A stretch of 64,000 bases of DNA from Aquisphaera insulae (GTDB lineage Bacteria; Planctomycetota; Planctomycetia; Isosphaerales; Isosphaeraceae), in the NCBI RefSeq assembly GCF_011064615.1, contig NZ_JAALJH010000042.1:1-64000 (forward strand), given 5' to 3'. Each line of letters starts with the position of its first letter. The stretch's first letter is position 1. The notes beneath the pieces are model-generated. The model did not search any database. It was not told the DNA's origin and worked only from the letters and a program-made list of their open reading frames with translations. This document shows, one piece after another, positions 9,918 to 18,430 of the stretch. Made by a program: the position numbers and the translations under genes.

Positions 9918-10568
9918 ATGAATACCATTCGCGTCGTCATTGCGGATGACCATACGATCGTGCGCGGCGGGATCCGCCTCCTTCTCGAGAAGCTGCCCGA
10001 CGTCACGGTCGTCGGCGAGGCGTCCGACGGCTTGCAGGCGATCGAGATGGTTCGTTTGCACCAGCCCGATATCCTGGTGGCCGACATCGCCATGCCCGGT
10101 TCGACGGGACTGGAGGTGACCCGGCACTTGACCGACGAGAAGGTATCGACCGGGGTCGTGATCCTGTCGATGCACAGCGACCCCGAATACGTCCATCGGG
10201 CCGTCAAGGCGGGGGCGCGGGGCTACGTGCTGAAGCGATCGGCGATCGAGGAGCTGGAGCTGGCCGTGAGGGCCGTCGTCCGCGGAGAGGTCTTCCTCAG
10301 CCCGTCGATCACGGGGCCGATCGTGGAGGGCTATCTGGATCGCGGCGAGCTGACTTCGCACCAGGGAGACCTGACGCCTCGGCAGTGGGAAGTGCTCGAG
10401 ATGATCGCGCGGGGGGACACCACCAAACGCATCGCGAACCGGCTGGGTATCAGCGTCAAGACGGTGGAGGCCCATCGCTCCCAGGTCATGGAACGGCTGC
10501 AGATCTACGACGTGGCGGGCCTGGTGCGCTATGCCATCCGCGTCGGCCTCACCTCATCCGATGCCTGA
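9918..10568 (+). CDS. NarL/FixJ-type response regulator
   Basis: A 216-residue regulator. Residues 1-120 are a receiver with acidic pair DD at 10-11, phosphoacceptor Asp56 (ILVADIAMPG) and the conserved KAGARGYVLK region. Residues about 150-212 are a LuxR-type helix-turn-helix (LTPRQWEVLEMIARG, KRIANRLGISVKTVEAH). It therefore should bind DNA as a dimer when phosphorylated. The start MNTIRVVIADDH matches the family's usual beginning and has GGGGATGGG just upstream; in-frame TTG and ATG codons at 9903 and 9909 are alternatives. The divergent HisKA_3 kinase is the probable partner. Targets cannot be read from the sequence, but the gas vesicle locus starts 3 kb downstream. Confidence 0.92.
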   Translation: MNTIRVVIADDHTIVRGGIRLLLEKLPDVTVVGEASDGLQAIEMVRLHQPDILVADIAMPGSTGLEVTRHLTDEKVSTGVVILSMHSDPEYVHRAVKAGARGYVLKRSAIEELELAVRAVVRGEVFLSPSITGPIVEGYLDRGELTSHQGDLTPRQWEVLEMIARGDTTKRIANRLGISVKTVEAHRSQVMERLQIYDVAGLVRYAIRVGLTSSDA

Positions 10569-10605
10569 GCCCCTCGGGCCGGAAGTCCACGCGGACGCGC
10601 CGCGA

Positions 10606-11319
10606 TCACGGGAGGTGGTCGAGCACCCCGCCTTGCAGGCCCATCGCCACCTCGAATACCAGGATGGGGCAGAGGCCGATGAATGCGAGCCGGATCGTGT
10701 GGAGGTTGTCCGCCGCGGAACAGACGCCGACCAGCCTGCATTCGACCGGCCCGACTTCGCTGCCCTCGCGGCCCACCCACAGCCACAGTGGCTCGTTCGT
10801 AGGGGGCCTTTCCTTGCTCAGGACCGCGGCACCTCCCCCGCCGATGTCCGATAGCTCCACGCCCTTCGAGACCGTCGAGTTCCCCGAGACCCAGGAGAGG
10901 ACCGCGGCCTTCTCGCGGGGCACGTGGCGCTGCCAGGCTCGCCGCTCCCGTTGCTCGGGGACCAGGCCGATCGTAGAGTCGGATGTGTCGAACTTGAAGG
11001 AGGCCAGCGTCCTCCCATTCCCGGTCTCCTCGGCGGAGACCAGTCGAGCAGGAATCGTCGTGGGGCGGGGCTGTCCGTGATCGACCTTCAGCAAGTAAGC
11101 ACGGTCCCACTGGGGGTGAAAGTCCATCATCAAGGCGGCGCCCTCTCCGCTGATATTCACCAGGCTGACCAGGTGCGATTCGGTCCGGTCGCCCTCCTTC
11201 CAGCTCAGTCTGGTGACCACGTCGGGGAGTATGAACCGGACCCACCTTCGGCGTTCATGGATCCGATCGGGGCCGCGGTCGCTCGCGGGGCTGACTTCCG
11301 GATAATATGGCTTGTTCAT
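10606..11319 (-). CDS. Protein with two tandem PilZ-like domains
   Basis: 237 residues from ATG 11319. The first half has the PilZ pattern: an Arg-rich start (HERRRWVRF) followed by VNISGEGAAL. The second half repeats it with ERRAWQRH and LSDIGGGGAAV. PilZ domains bind cyclic di-GMP through RxxxR and a D/NxSxxG motif. The first copy has RRWVR and NISGEG; the second has RAWQR and DIGGGG, where Ser is replaced by Gly, so ligand binding by that copy is less certain. It has no membrane segment. It would be a natural effector for the c-di-GMP pool controlled by the HD-GYP protein 9 kb away. The stop lies 37 bases from the end of the NarL-type gene, with which it converges. Confidence 0.8.
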   Translation of the reverse strand: MNKPYYPEVSPASDRGPDRIHERRRWVRFILPDVVTRLSWKEGDRTESHLVSLVNISGEGAALMMDFHPQWDRAYLLKVDHGQPRPTTIPARLVSAEETGNGRTLASFKFDTSDSTIGLVPEQRERRAWQRHVPREKAAVLSWVSGNSTVSKGVELSDIGGGGAAVLSKERPPTNEPLWLWVGREGSEVGPVECRLVGVCSAADNLHTIRLAFIGLCPILVFEVAMGLQGGVLDHLP

Positions 11320-11775
11320 GGGACACCCGAAATCCGAGGGGTCGCGGAGCAACCTCCCAGGCGATCGCGGACGAAACCGCGCCCTGCGCGATCGACTTCC
11401 CGTGCCGATGTCGAGCGACGACGTCCGCGACGTCCGCCCCCGGCTCGAGGGACCTCCGCCAGTCCCTCTCAACTCTAATATCAGCCCGACGAGCCGGTCC
11501 GGGGCCTAGGGGAAATCCCGAGGAGGGCGTGGGAGGCACCCGCACTTCCTCGCGCGTGGCCAGCGTTGATCGGAGATGAGGCGGGCCGTTAGGCGCTCCG
11601 CCGGGATTGATCCCATCGGGAGGTACGTGGGGGGCGTGCGGGGGGGGGTAATCAAGGCCACGAAGGGACGGACGACAGCCTCTCCACCGGAGCCACGGCC
11701 TCGGACCGGCCCCGGGCCCGGGCGATCGAGATCGGGCCGGAGGCCGGCGGACCCTGACATGGGGCCGCGTGGTTC
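11320..11775. other. Intergenic stretch, no gene seen
   Basis: 456 bases between two minus-strand genes. Open frames here are not supported by codon bias or motifs. The region presumably carries the promoter of the PilZ protein. A G-rich run lies at 11639-11648. I saw no hairpin or repeat worth naming. Confidence 0.45.
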
Positions 11776-12084
11776 TCATCGTGAGACCGACGTCTTCGCC
11801 GGGATCGTGACGAATTCCTCGGAGAGCAGGTGCTCACAGAGGTGGAGATCGACGATCTTGCCGCTCTCCATGTCGATCAAATACCAGGCCGGGCACTGGG
11901 AACAGGAGCCGAGGATGGCCTGGTAGCGACTCATGTCGGGTTGCAGCAGCTCCAGCGACTCGCCGCAGCCGGGGCATGTCGGCCGGAGTGAGATGATGAG
12001 ATCCGCGCCTCGGCTGTTCGAGGAATCACTTTCTACCGGCCGCACACGCCGCCTGCTTCGGCGGTTGAGGATCTGCGTCGCCAT
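11776..12084 (-). CDS. Small zinc-ribbon-like protein
   Basis: 102 residues. A basic N-terminus (NRRSRRRVRP) is followed by CPGC and, about 30 residues on, CSQC, giving four cysteines spaced as in a zinc ribbon, then an acidic C-terminal half (WYLIDMESGKIVDLHLCEHL). It probably binds one zinc ion. I cannot assign it to a named family. The start at 12084 is chosen because a GGGGGAA ribosome site precedes it; the upstream in-frame sequence lacks coding character. The gene stands alone, with over 450 bases on either side, and is transcribed away from the gas vesicle locus. Confidence 0.7.
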   Translation of the reverse strand: MATQILNRRSRRRVRPVESDSSNSRGADLIISLRPTCPGCGESLELLQPDMSRYQAILGSCSQCPAWYLIDMESGKIVDLHLCEHLLSEEFVTIPAKTSVSR

Positions 12085-12535
12085 GGCGGTTTCCCCCGAA
12101 TGCACTGCACCACCCCTGGTGGAGTCGATGCGTAGCGCTGACAGATTCATATGCAGAAAATCGCGTGGTCCGCGGGATCGGCGGAGGGTCCCGCCCGCTA
12201 GTCCGCTGGAGAAGCCGTCGCCCCGTCGCGGTTCGGATCTCGGGCCGATCACGGACCTCCTCAATCATGAACGATGTGGTGAGATTCGCTATCGGGAGTT
12301 TCCCGATGGATCGGCGCGAATATCCCTGCACCAGGCCGAAGGGGTGAGCGACGGGGCGACGGGCCGGCATCCGCGGCGGGCTCGGGGAATCCCCTAGGTG
12401 AGATCGGGTAATCCCTGGACGCCCCGGCGGGGATCATTGGTCGGGTTTCGCGATGATCTAGGATGGGGGAAGAGCCCGCTCGATCGCCGGCGAGTTTGCC
12501 GGAGCGACGCGGCGGCGTCGGAGATCGCGACGGCC
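12085..12535. other. Divergent intergenic region before the gas vesicle locus
   Basis: 451 bases between the zinc-ribbon gene on the minus strand and the first gene of the rightward locus. It holds a less GC-rich segment near 12260-12300, where promoters are likely. No coding region is supported and no clear promoter match was found. Confidence 0.4.
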
Positions 12536-13186
12536 ATGGAGACTCCACTTGCAGATCGTCAACGACCGGAGGGACGAGGAGCGGTCGCCGGCTCGCGGCG
12601 GCTGATCTGGATCCCGATCGTGCACACGCCGGTCGACCTGGGGACGTTCGAGCGCCGGGTCAGGCAGCTCCATCAGGCTCGCGGGGGAACCGGCGCCTGG
12701 CAAGATCGGGTCAAGCAGATCGGTCAGCTCTGGAGGTCCATCCGCACCGAGCTGCTCCGGCTCACCTGCGACTTCTCGCGCATGCTGCTCTATCAGGACG
12801 GCCTCCCCGTCTGCGGCAAGGAGGACCTGATCGTCGAGGAGCTGGCCAGGGCGGGGAGCGCCAACCACAGGCTCCTCCTGGAGCTGAAATCCAGGGGGGC
12901 GACGCTGGTCGGCACGGAATCGCCGGAGCTGCTGATCGAGGAGTACGAGCTCAATCGCCAGCTCCTCCTCGAGGAATCCCCGCGGCCCCAGCCCTTCGCC
13001 GCCGAGGTCGAGAAGCTGAGTCGCGAGCTCCTGGACCGACGCGATGCCTTCATCGCCCGCCGGATCGACGAGACGCTCGGTGCCGGCCAGATCGGCTGCC
13101 TCTTCCTGGGCCTCATGCATCCGATCAGGGAGCGCCTGCCTCCGGACATCGCCCTGGATCGGCTGCCGGCTGCCGACAGGAGCTGA
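12536..13186 (+). CDS. Conserved hypothetical protein, possibly TraB/PrgY-like
   Basis: 216 residues from ATG 12536. Recognisable blocks are IWIPIVHTPVDLG near the N-terminus, LYQDGLPVCGK in the middle, NHRLLLELKSRGATLVGTES, and RRIDETLGAGQIGCLFLGL near the C-terminus. The alternation of short strands (IVHT, GTES, FLGL) with glutamate-rich helices resembles the TraB/PrgY fold, but this is a judgement from pattern only. It has no signal peptide or membrane segment. It is the first rightward gene before gvpH, 250 bases upstream, so it may belong to the gas vesicle locus, though this is not proven. Function unknown. Confidence 0.65.
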   Translation: METPLADRQRPEGRGAVAGSRRLIWIPIVHTPVDLGTFERRVRQLHQARGGTGAWQDRVKQIGQLWRSIRTELLRLTCDFSRMLLYQDGLPVCGKEDLIVEELARAGSANHRLLLELKSRGATLVGTESPELLIEEYELNRQLLLEESPRPQPFAAEVEKLSRELLDRRDAFIARRIDETLGAGQIGCLFLGLMHPIRERLPPDIALDRLPAADRS

Positions 13187-13435
13187 GGGCGCCCTGAACC
13201 AGGCCAGCCTGGCGCCGTCCGCCTCAAGGCGAACCGTCCGGCGATCTCGCCGACGAGCACGAGTCGGGCGGTCGCGTGCAGGTGAAGACGGAGCGACCGG
13301 GGATGGCATGGAGCCCCGAAGACCTTCATGGCCGGGATCTCGATCCGGCGTGATTCTCCCATGATCCCGGCCGTCGATGCGAAGGGACGACCCGACGTAG
13401 GGCGGCGAATTCGAGGTGAAGGAGGCGTAGATACC

Positions 13436-13957
13436 ATGTCGAAAACGACGAGGAAGCCCCGAGATTCTCGACGCGACGGCGAGCCGGGAGGCTTCCTGTC
13501 CGGCCTGACGAATCTCATCGAGAGTCTCGGCGAGCTCGCGGAGAAGGGCAAGGAATTGCAGGGCGTCCGGGAGTTCGGCGGCGACGAGCTGAAGGGAGTC
13601 TACGGGTTCACGATCCGAACGAACCTGGGGCAGGGCGATCAGGGACAGGGCGTCAAGGTCGAGCCGTTCGGGAACGTGCGTCCCGACGAGAAGACCGGGC
13701 GGGTCAAGGTGCACGAGGTCATCGAGCCCCCGACCGATATCTTCGACGAGCCCGACCACGTGCTGGTCGTCGCGGAGCTGCCGGGCGTCGGCCCGGAGGA
13801 CCTGTCCGTCGATCTCCAGGAAGACATCCTGAACATCAAGGCCCAGCGCGGCGACAGGAAGTACCAGAAGGAGGTCCTCCTGCCGGCGGCGTTCACGCCC
13901 GGGCAGATGACCCAGACCTGTCGCAATGGAATGCTGGAGGTCCGGTTCCAACGGTAG
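13436..13957 (+). CDS. gvpH: Gas vesicle protein GvpH, Hsp20/alpha-crystallin-like
   Basis: 173 residues. The N-terminal third is basic and then helical (FLSGLTNLIESLGELAEKGK), as in GvpH. The C-terminal part is an alpha-crystallin domain (TDIFDEPDHVLVVAELPGV, then LSVDLQEDILNIKA and a C-terminal strand). The segment GVYGFTIRT and VKVEPFGN between them is characteristic of GvpH rather than general Hsp20. The ATG at 13436 has GGAGG 10 bases upstream. GvpH is thought to act as a small chaperone during gas vesicle assembly. It is followed after 23 bases by the CDC48-type ATPase, a pairing seen in other gas vesicle loci, suggesting one transcript. Confidence 0.88.
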   Translation: MSKTTRKPRDSRRDGEPGGFLSGLTNLIESLGELAEKGKELQGVREFGGDELKGVYGFTIRTNLGQGDQGQGVKVEPFGNVRPDEKTGRVKVHEVIEPPTDIFDEPDHVLVVAELPGVGPEDLSVDLQEDILNIKAQRGDRKYQKEVLLPAAFTPGQMTQTCRNGMLEVRFQR

Positions 13958-13980
13958 CGGCGGGACGAGAGGGGACCACG

Positions 13981-16143
13981 ATGACGAATTCGACCGCGTT
14001 GAAGCTGAAGGTGAGCGAGGCCTTGCCGAAGGACCTGGGGCGGGGGCTGGCACGGCTCGATCCAGCGGACATGACCCGCCTCGGCCTGGAGGTCGGCGAT
14101 ATCGTCGCGATCCAGGGCAAGCGGATGACCGTCGCCAAGGCGATGCCCGCGTACAAGGAGCATCGCGACCAGGCCCGGATCCAGATCGACGGCGTCATCC
14201 GGGAGAATGCCGGGGCGGCCATCGATCAGGTCCTGAACGTGAGCAAGGCGGCGGTCCGTCCCGCGGAGCGGGTCGTCCTCACGCCGCTCGGCTTCGTGCC
14301 GGCGGAGCGCGACCTCGACTACATCGGAAGCCTCTTCGACGGCCTGCCGGTCCAGGCCGACGATCGCGTCCGGGCGACCCTGTTCGGGAATCGGTCCGCC
14401 GACTTCAAGGTGGCCAGCACGACGCCCCCCGGCCCGGTCGTCATCAGGCCGAGGACCGTGCTCGAGATCGCAAGGGCCGCGTCCCAGCGCGCCAAGTCGA
14501 CCGGCTCGGAATCCGAGAAGTCCCAGCCCATCTCCTACGAGGATATCGGCGGGCTCAGGCGAGAGATGCACCGCATCCGCGAGATCGTCGAGCTGCCCCT
14601 CCGCTATCCCGAGGTCTTCGAGCGGCTGGGCATCGACCCGCCGAAGGGTGTCCTGCTCCACGGCCCCCCGGGCTGCGGCAAGACCCTGATCGCTCGCGCC
14701 GTGGCGCATGAGACCGACGCCCGGTTCTTCACGATCAACGGCCCGGAGATCATCCACAAGTTCTACGGCGAGAGCGAAGCCCACCTGCGGAAGATCTTCG
14801 ACGAGGCCACCCGCCAGGCCCCGAGCATCATCTTCCTCGACGAGATCGACGCGATCGCGCCTCAGCGCGAGAAGGTCGTCGGCGACGTCGAGAAGCGCGT
14901 GGTGGCCCAGCTCCTGGCCTTGATGGACGGGCTGGCCAAGCGGCAGAGCGTCGTCGTCATCGCCGCGACGAACCTGCCCAACGCGCTGGACCCGGCCCTG
15001 CGTCGCCCCGGCCGCTTCGATCGCGAGATCGCCATCTCCATCCCCGACCGCGACGGCCGCCGCGAAATCCTCGAGATCCACAGCCGCGGGATGCCCCTGG
15101 CGGCCGACGTGGACCTCGCCCACCTGGCGAACATCACCCACGGCTTCGTGGGGGCGGACCTCATGGCGCTCTGCCGCGAGGCGGCGATGATCTGCCTTCG
15201 CCGATTGCTGCCGGAGATCGACTTCGCCTCGAGGAACATCCCGTACGAGCGCCTCCGGACGCTCGAGGTCATGATGACCGACTTCGAGGGCGCCTTGAGG
15301 GAAGTGGAGCCCTCGGCCATCCGCGAGGTGTTCGTGGAGGTGCCCAACGTCACATGGGCCCAGGTCGGCGGCCTGGACGCGGTGAAACGGCAGATGATCG
15401 AGGCGGTGGAGTGGCCCTTGCACCACCCCGAGATCTTCACGCAGGCGGGCGTCAAGCCGCCCCGCGGCATCCTGCTCTCTGGCCCTCCCGGCTGCGGCAA
15501 GACGATGCTCGCCAAGGCCGTGGCCAGCCAGACCGAGGTCAATTTCATCCCCGTCAAGGGCCCGGAGCTCCTCTCGAAGTACGTGGGCGAGTCCGAACGA
15601 GGCGTCCGGGAGGTCTTCCGCAAGGCCAGGCAAGCCGCCCCGTGCATCATCTTCTTCGACGAGATCGATGCCCTGGTCCCCACCCGCGGCGGGGGGGGAG
15701 CGGACTCCCACGTAACCGAACGCGTCATCAGCCAGTTCCTGGCCGAGATGGACGGCGTGGAGGAGCTCAACGGGGTCCTGATCCTGGGCGCCACCAATCG
15801 TCCCGACATCCTCGACCCCGCCATCCTCAGGCCGGGACGGTTCGACATCCAGGTTCCGATCCCGCTGCCCGACACGCCCAGCCGCCGGCAGATCTTCGAG
15901 ATCGGCCTGAAGGGCAAGCCCCTGTCGGGAGAGATCGACCTCGACGCCCTCGCGGCGGCGACGGAAGGCTTCAGCGGGGCGGAGATCCGCGCCGTCTGCA
16001 CGCGATCGGCCTGGGCAGCCATCCGCCGGGCGGTGGCCACGGCGGGGGGGAAGAACGGCAAGCCGGTCGGTGTCGGCGTGACCCGCAACGACCTCGAAGA
16101 CGCGCTGGTGGAAGTCCAGTCGGCGCCCCAGCGGGCCTATTGA
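13981..16143 (+). CDS. CDC48/VCP-type AAA+ ATPase
   Basis: 720 residues with the CDC48 layout: an N-domain (1-180; double-psi barrel start LKLKVSEALPKDLGRGLARL) and two AAA modules. The first has Walker A GPPGCGKT near residue 228 and Walker B IIFLDEIDAI; the second has Walker A near 502 and IIFFDEIDAL. Arginine fingers are visible in LRRPGRFD and ILRPGRFD. The protein should be a hexameric unfoldase that segregates or remodels protein complexes. Lying directly after gvpH in a gas vesicle locus, it probably helps fold or remodel Gvp proteins. A strong hairpin 53 bases after the stop ends this gvpH-cdc48 unit. Confidence 0.93.
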   Translation: MTNSTALKLKVSEALPKDLGRGLARLDPADMTRLGLEVGDIVAIQGKRMTVAKAMPAYKEHRDQARIQIDGVIRENAGAAIDQVLNVSKAAVRPAERVVLTPLGFVPAERDLDYIGSLFDGLPVQADDRVRATLFGNRSADFKVASTTPPGPVVIRPRTVLEIARAASQRAKSTGSESEKSQPISYEDIGGLRREMHRIREIVELPLRYPEVFERLGIDPPKGVLLHGPPGCGKTLIARAVAHETDARFFTINGPEIIHKFYGESEAHLRKIFDEATRQAPSIIFLDEIDAIAPQREKVVGDVEKRVVAQLLALMDGLAKRQSVVVIAATNLPNALDPALRRPGRFDREIAISIPDRDGRREILEIHSRGMPLAADVDLAHLANITHGFVGADLMALCREAAMICLRRLLPEIDFASRNIPYERLRTLEVMMTDFEGALREVEPSAIREVFVEVPNVTWAQVGGLDAVKRQMIEAVEWPLHHPEIFTQAGVKPPRGILLSGPPGCGKTMLAKAVASQTEVNFIPVKGPELLSKYVGESERGVREVFRKARQAAPCIIFFDEIDALVPTRGGGGADSHVTERVISQFLAEMDGVEELNGVLILGATNRPDILDPAILRPGRFDIQVPIPLPDTPSRRQIFEIGLKGKPLSGEIDLDALAAATEGFSGAEIRAVCTRSAWAAIRRAVATAGGKNGKPVGVGVTRNDLEDALVEVQSAPQRAY

Positions 16144-16195
16144 TCCGGAGCAGTCGATGCGGCCCACCCCCCATCGCCGAGGTTGCCGTTCCCAA

Positions 16196-16245
16196 GAAGA
16201 CCAGGCCGACTTCCCGGCACCCGGCCGGGCGCCGGCCTGGTCTTC
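16196..16245 (+). terminator. Strong hairpin after the CDC48-type gene
   Basis: A perfect 13-bp inverted repeat, GAAGACCAGGCCG at 16196-16208 and its complement at 16233-16245, with a GC-rich loop. It starts 53 bases after the stop codon. There is no T-run, as is common in high-GC genomes, so it is a probable terminator or RNA stabiliser separating gvpH-cdc48 from the following gvpF/L. Confidence 0.55.
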
Positions 16246-16373
16246 GGGACGCCTCCTTGAATCCCGTGGTGCGGCGGGCGTCTTGCGGAGATGACGGACG
16301 ACCGGGCCGGCGAACCCGAGCGTGAGTCGAAATGGAGAGGGCATTCACCGGGCGGCACAGGGACGCGACCTTC

Positions 16374-17174
16374 ATGACCGATCACGGCTTCTACGTCTAT
16401 GGGTTTGCGGCCTCCGAGACGGCCCCGGATCTCCTCCACCCCGGGCATGAGGAGATCGGTCCCGTCCGGATGTACGAATGCGGCGGGCTCGGGGCCATCG
16501 CCAGCATGGTCCCGCCGGGCATGATCGAGGCCGGACTCTCGCTCGAACCCCCGGACCCGGGGTGGATCGTTCCCCGGGCCCTCCACCACGAGCAGGTCCT
16601 CCGGGCGGCCGTGCAGCGAACGCAGGTCCTGCCCGTCCGATTCGGCTGCGTGTTCGCCACCGAGGCGGCGCTCGTGGAGGCGATCGAGAGGCATCGGACG
16701 CCGATCGAGGACTTCCTCCAGCGGATGGCGGGCCAGGAGGAATGGTCCCTCCGGGTTACCCTGGATGAAGCCCAGGCGGTCTCGTTCCTGCTCCGGTGCG
16801 ATCCGGCCCTATCGGCTCGGTACCGGGCCTTGCCGGATGCTCCCGGGACCCGCTACTTCCTGGAGAAGAAGCTCGGCGAGGAGGCTCGTCGCGTGGCAGT
16901 CAGGGCGGGCAAGACGGCCGCGGAGAACGTCTACCGAGTCTTGGTCGGACTGGCCACGAGCATCAAGGCACTCCCCCTGAGGGCAGGCGAGGACGGCGGA
17001 CGCCACCCGATGCTCCGGCTCGCCGTCCTGCTCGATCGGGATGGGCGCGAGAGGATGTTCGCGGCTCTGGACGAGGCCGCCACCGATCGCGGCGTCATCC
17101 CCCTTTGCTTCGATCCGGCCGGTCCCTTGCCCCTTTATCACTTCTGCCCGCGGCTGGGCGAGCCGGTCCCCTGA
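16374..17174 (+). CDS. Gas vesicle protein GvpF/GvpL family (copy 1)
   Basis: 266 residues with the two-part GvpF/L pattern: N-terminal FYVYGFAA at the start, the central LPVRFGCVFAT block, and the C-terminal LPLYHFCP strand near the end. GvpF and GvpL are soluble assembly factors that contact GvpA and are thought to keep it from aggregating or to recruit it to growing vesicles. An ATG at 16332 is an alternative start; 16374 is preferred because family members begin within a few residues of the FYVYG block. The second copy at 20.5 kb is clearly diverged, so the two may correspond to separate F and L roles. Spacing to cdc48 is 230 bases with a hairpin between. Confidence 0.85.
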   Translation: MTDHGFYVYGFAASETAPDLLHPGHEEIGPVRMYECGGLGAIASMVPPGMIEAGLSLEPPDPGWIVPRALHHEQVLRAAVQRTQVLPVRFGCVFATEAALVEAIERHRTPIEDFLQRMAGQEEWSLRVTLDEAQAVSFLLRCDPALSARYRALPDAPGTRYFLEKKLGEEARRVAVRAGKTAAENVYRVLVGLATSIKALPLRAGEDGGRHPMLRLAVLLDRDGRERMFAALDEAATDRGVIPLCFDPAGPLPLYHFCPRLGEPVP

Positions 17175-18041
17175 AACTCCTCGTCTTCGGCGTGTTGCGT
17201 CGGACGCCGGTCCCGGAGAGCCCGATCGGCTGCCCGGAGGGCCGGACTGCCGCTGCGGCAACGACCTCGCCGTGCCTTCTTCCGCCATCGAGGACGACGC
17301 CCTCATCCCCTCGGTGCCACGGCCGACGTCCCGGGCAACCTGATTCGGCTCCTCCGCCTTCATCACGCTCATCGGTTGATATTGCTCCGCCCGGTTGAGA
17401 GTTGCGACGCGTCCGGCGTCCACCTCGTGCCCGTCCCTGGGAGCGCCTTCGAAGTGGGGCGGCCGCACTGGTCGCCGGGCGAACCCGCCGACGGCTTCCC
17501 CGCGGATCGCCCGGGGACACGATACCTGATGTCCCTCGGGCGCGCCGCGAGGCCGTCCGATAGCCTCGATTGCTGATGGGCGGAACAGGCCGAGTCACTC
17601 CGCCTGTCGCTGCGTCGATCCCACCGGCGCTCGCAGGCCAACGTCTCCCCCCCAACCTCCCCCGGCGAGCGACGCCTGGCGGCCGCTCATCACCGGGGCC
17701 CTCATTCCACTTCGTTCTTCACTCGGGGCCGAACGCTCCCGCCGCCCCGCCCCGTCGGGCGCGGTGTCACATCGCGAGGGCCCCCGGACGGTTGGTTGAA
17801 ATTGCTAAGCATATGCATAACGCGAATATAACATACGTTCAATAAAAGTTGCGATGACTATGTTGCCCTCGCTCCCCGGCCGGCTACTGCGGAAACCCCT
17901 AGCCGCCTCGGGGAGTTCCCTAGTCGATCCGCGGCCGGCCGCGTGACGTCCTACGGTTCATTCAGAGATGAAGCGATCAGCTTCGCTCAATCACCTCATT
18001 GGAGAGGTGAGACACTGCGACTCCTAACGAAGAGGTGTGAA
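17175..18041. other. Long gene-free region upstream of gvpA
   Basis: 867 bases without a supported gene. Short open frames occur but have no coding bias or motif. The last 250 bases include an unusually AT-rich island (17790-17860) in an otherwise GC-rich region, containing the palindrome GCATATGC at 17809-17816. This is the expected place for the main gas vesicle promoter and its control sites. Confidence 0.6.
17803..17832 (+). promoter_or_regulatory. Candidate sigma70-type promoter of gvpA
   Basis: TTGCTA at 17803-17808 and TATAAC at 17827-17832 are separated by 18 bases within the AT-rich island, matching the -35 and -10 consensus at four and five of six positions. The spacer contains the palindrome GCATATGC, a possible regulator site. 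Transcription from here would give a 5' leader of about 200 bases before gvpA. Confidence 0.4.
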
Positions 18042-18260
18042 ATGGCAAAGGTCATGAAGTCGACTGACAGCTCGAGCCTCGCGGAAGTGGTCGATCGGAT
18101 CCTGGACAAGGGCATCGTCATCGACGCCTGGGCCAAGGTCTCCCTGGTCGGCATCGAGCTGCTCTCGGTCGAGGCTCGCGTCGTGATCGCGTCGGTCGAG
18201 ACCTACCTCAAGTACGCGGAGGCGATCGGCCTCACCGCCACCGCCGCCAGCCCCGCCTGA
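18042..18260 (+). CDS. gvpA: Gas vesicle shell protein GvpA
   Basis: 72 residues, the standard GvpA size. It shows the canonical amphipathic core: SSLAEVVDRILDKGIVIDAW, KVSLVGIELLSVEARV, then VIASVETYLKYAEAIG. GvpA polymerises into the ribbed hydrophobic shell of the gas vesicle. The ATG at 18042 has AGAGGTG 6 bases upstream; upstream in-frame codons are not part of the family. It follows the long gene-free region with a candidate promoter and is separated by 170 bases from the next gene, which fits separate high expression of the shell protein. The two GvpA-family paralogues further along differ in their termini and are minor components. Confidence 0.95.
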   Translation: MAKVMKSTDSSSLAEVVDRILDKGIVIDAWAKVSLVGIELLSVEARVVIASVETYLKYAEAIGLTATAASPA

Positions 18261-18430
18261 CGTTCGCACGAGTGGCAAGTGGCTCAGGGAGGTACCTGCC
18301 TCGGGCATCCCGGTCTCACTTCACGGCTCCGGTGGACGGGGGATGACTTCTCCTTCTCACCCTCCGCTACCTTCCGAGCCTGGACCCGAATGCCCGAGGT
18401 TTCCCGACGTGCCCTGAGAGGAGAATCGAC

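Noticed and set aside
17791..17806. Possible sigma54 promoter near GGTTGAAATTGC before gvpA
   Set aside because: GG and GC elements are 8 or 12 bases apart, not the required 10.
17376..17845. Short plus-strand frames upstream of gvpA
   Set aside because: No codon bias, no motif and no ribosome site; the region looks like control DNA.
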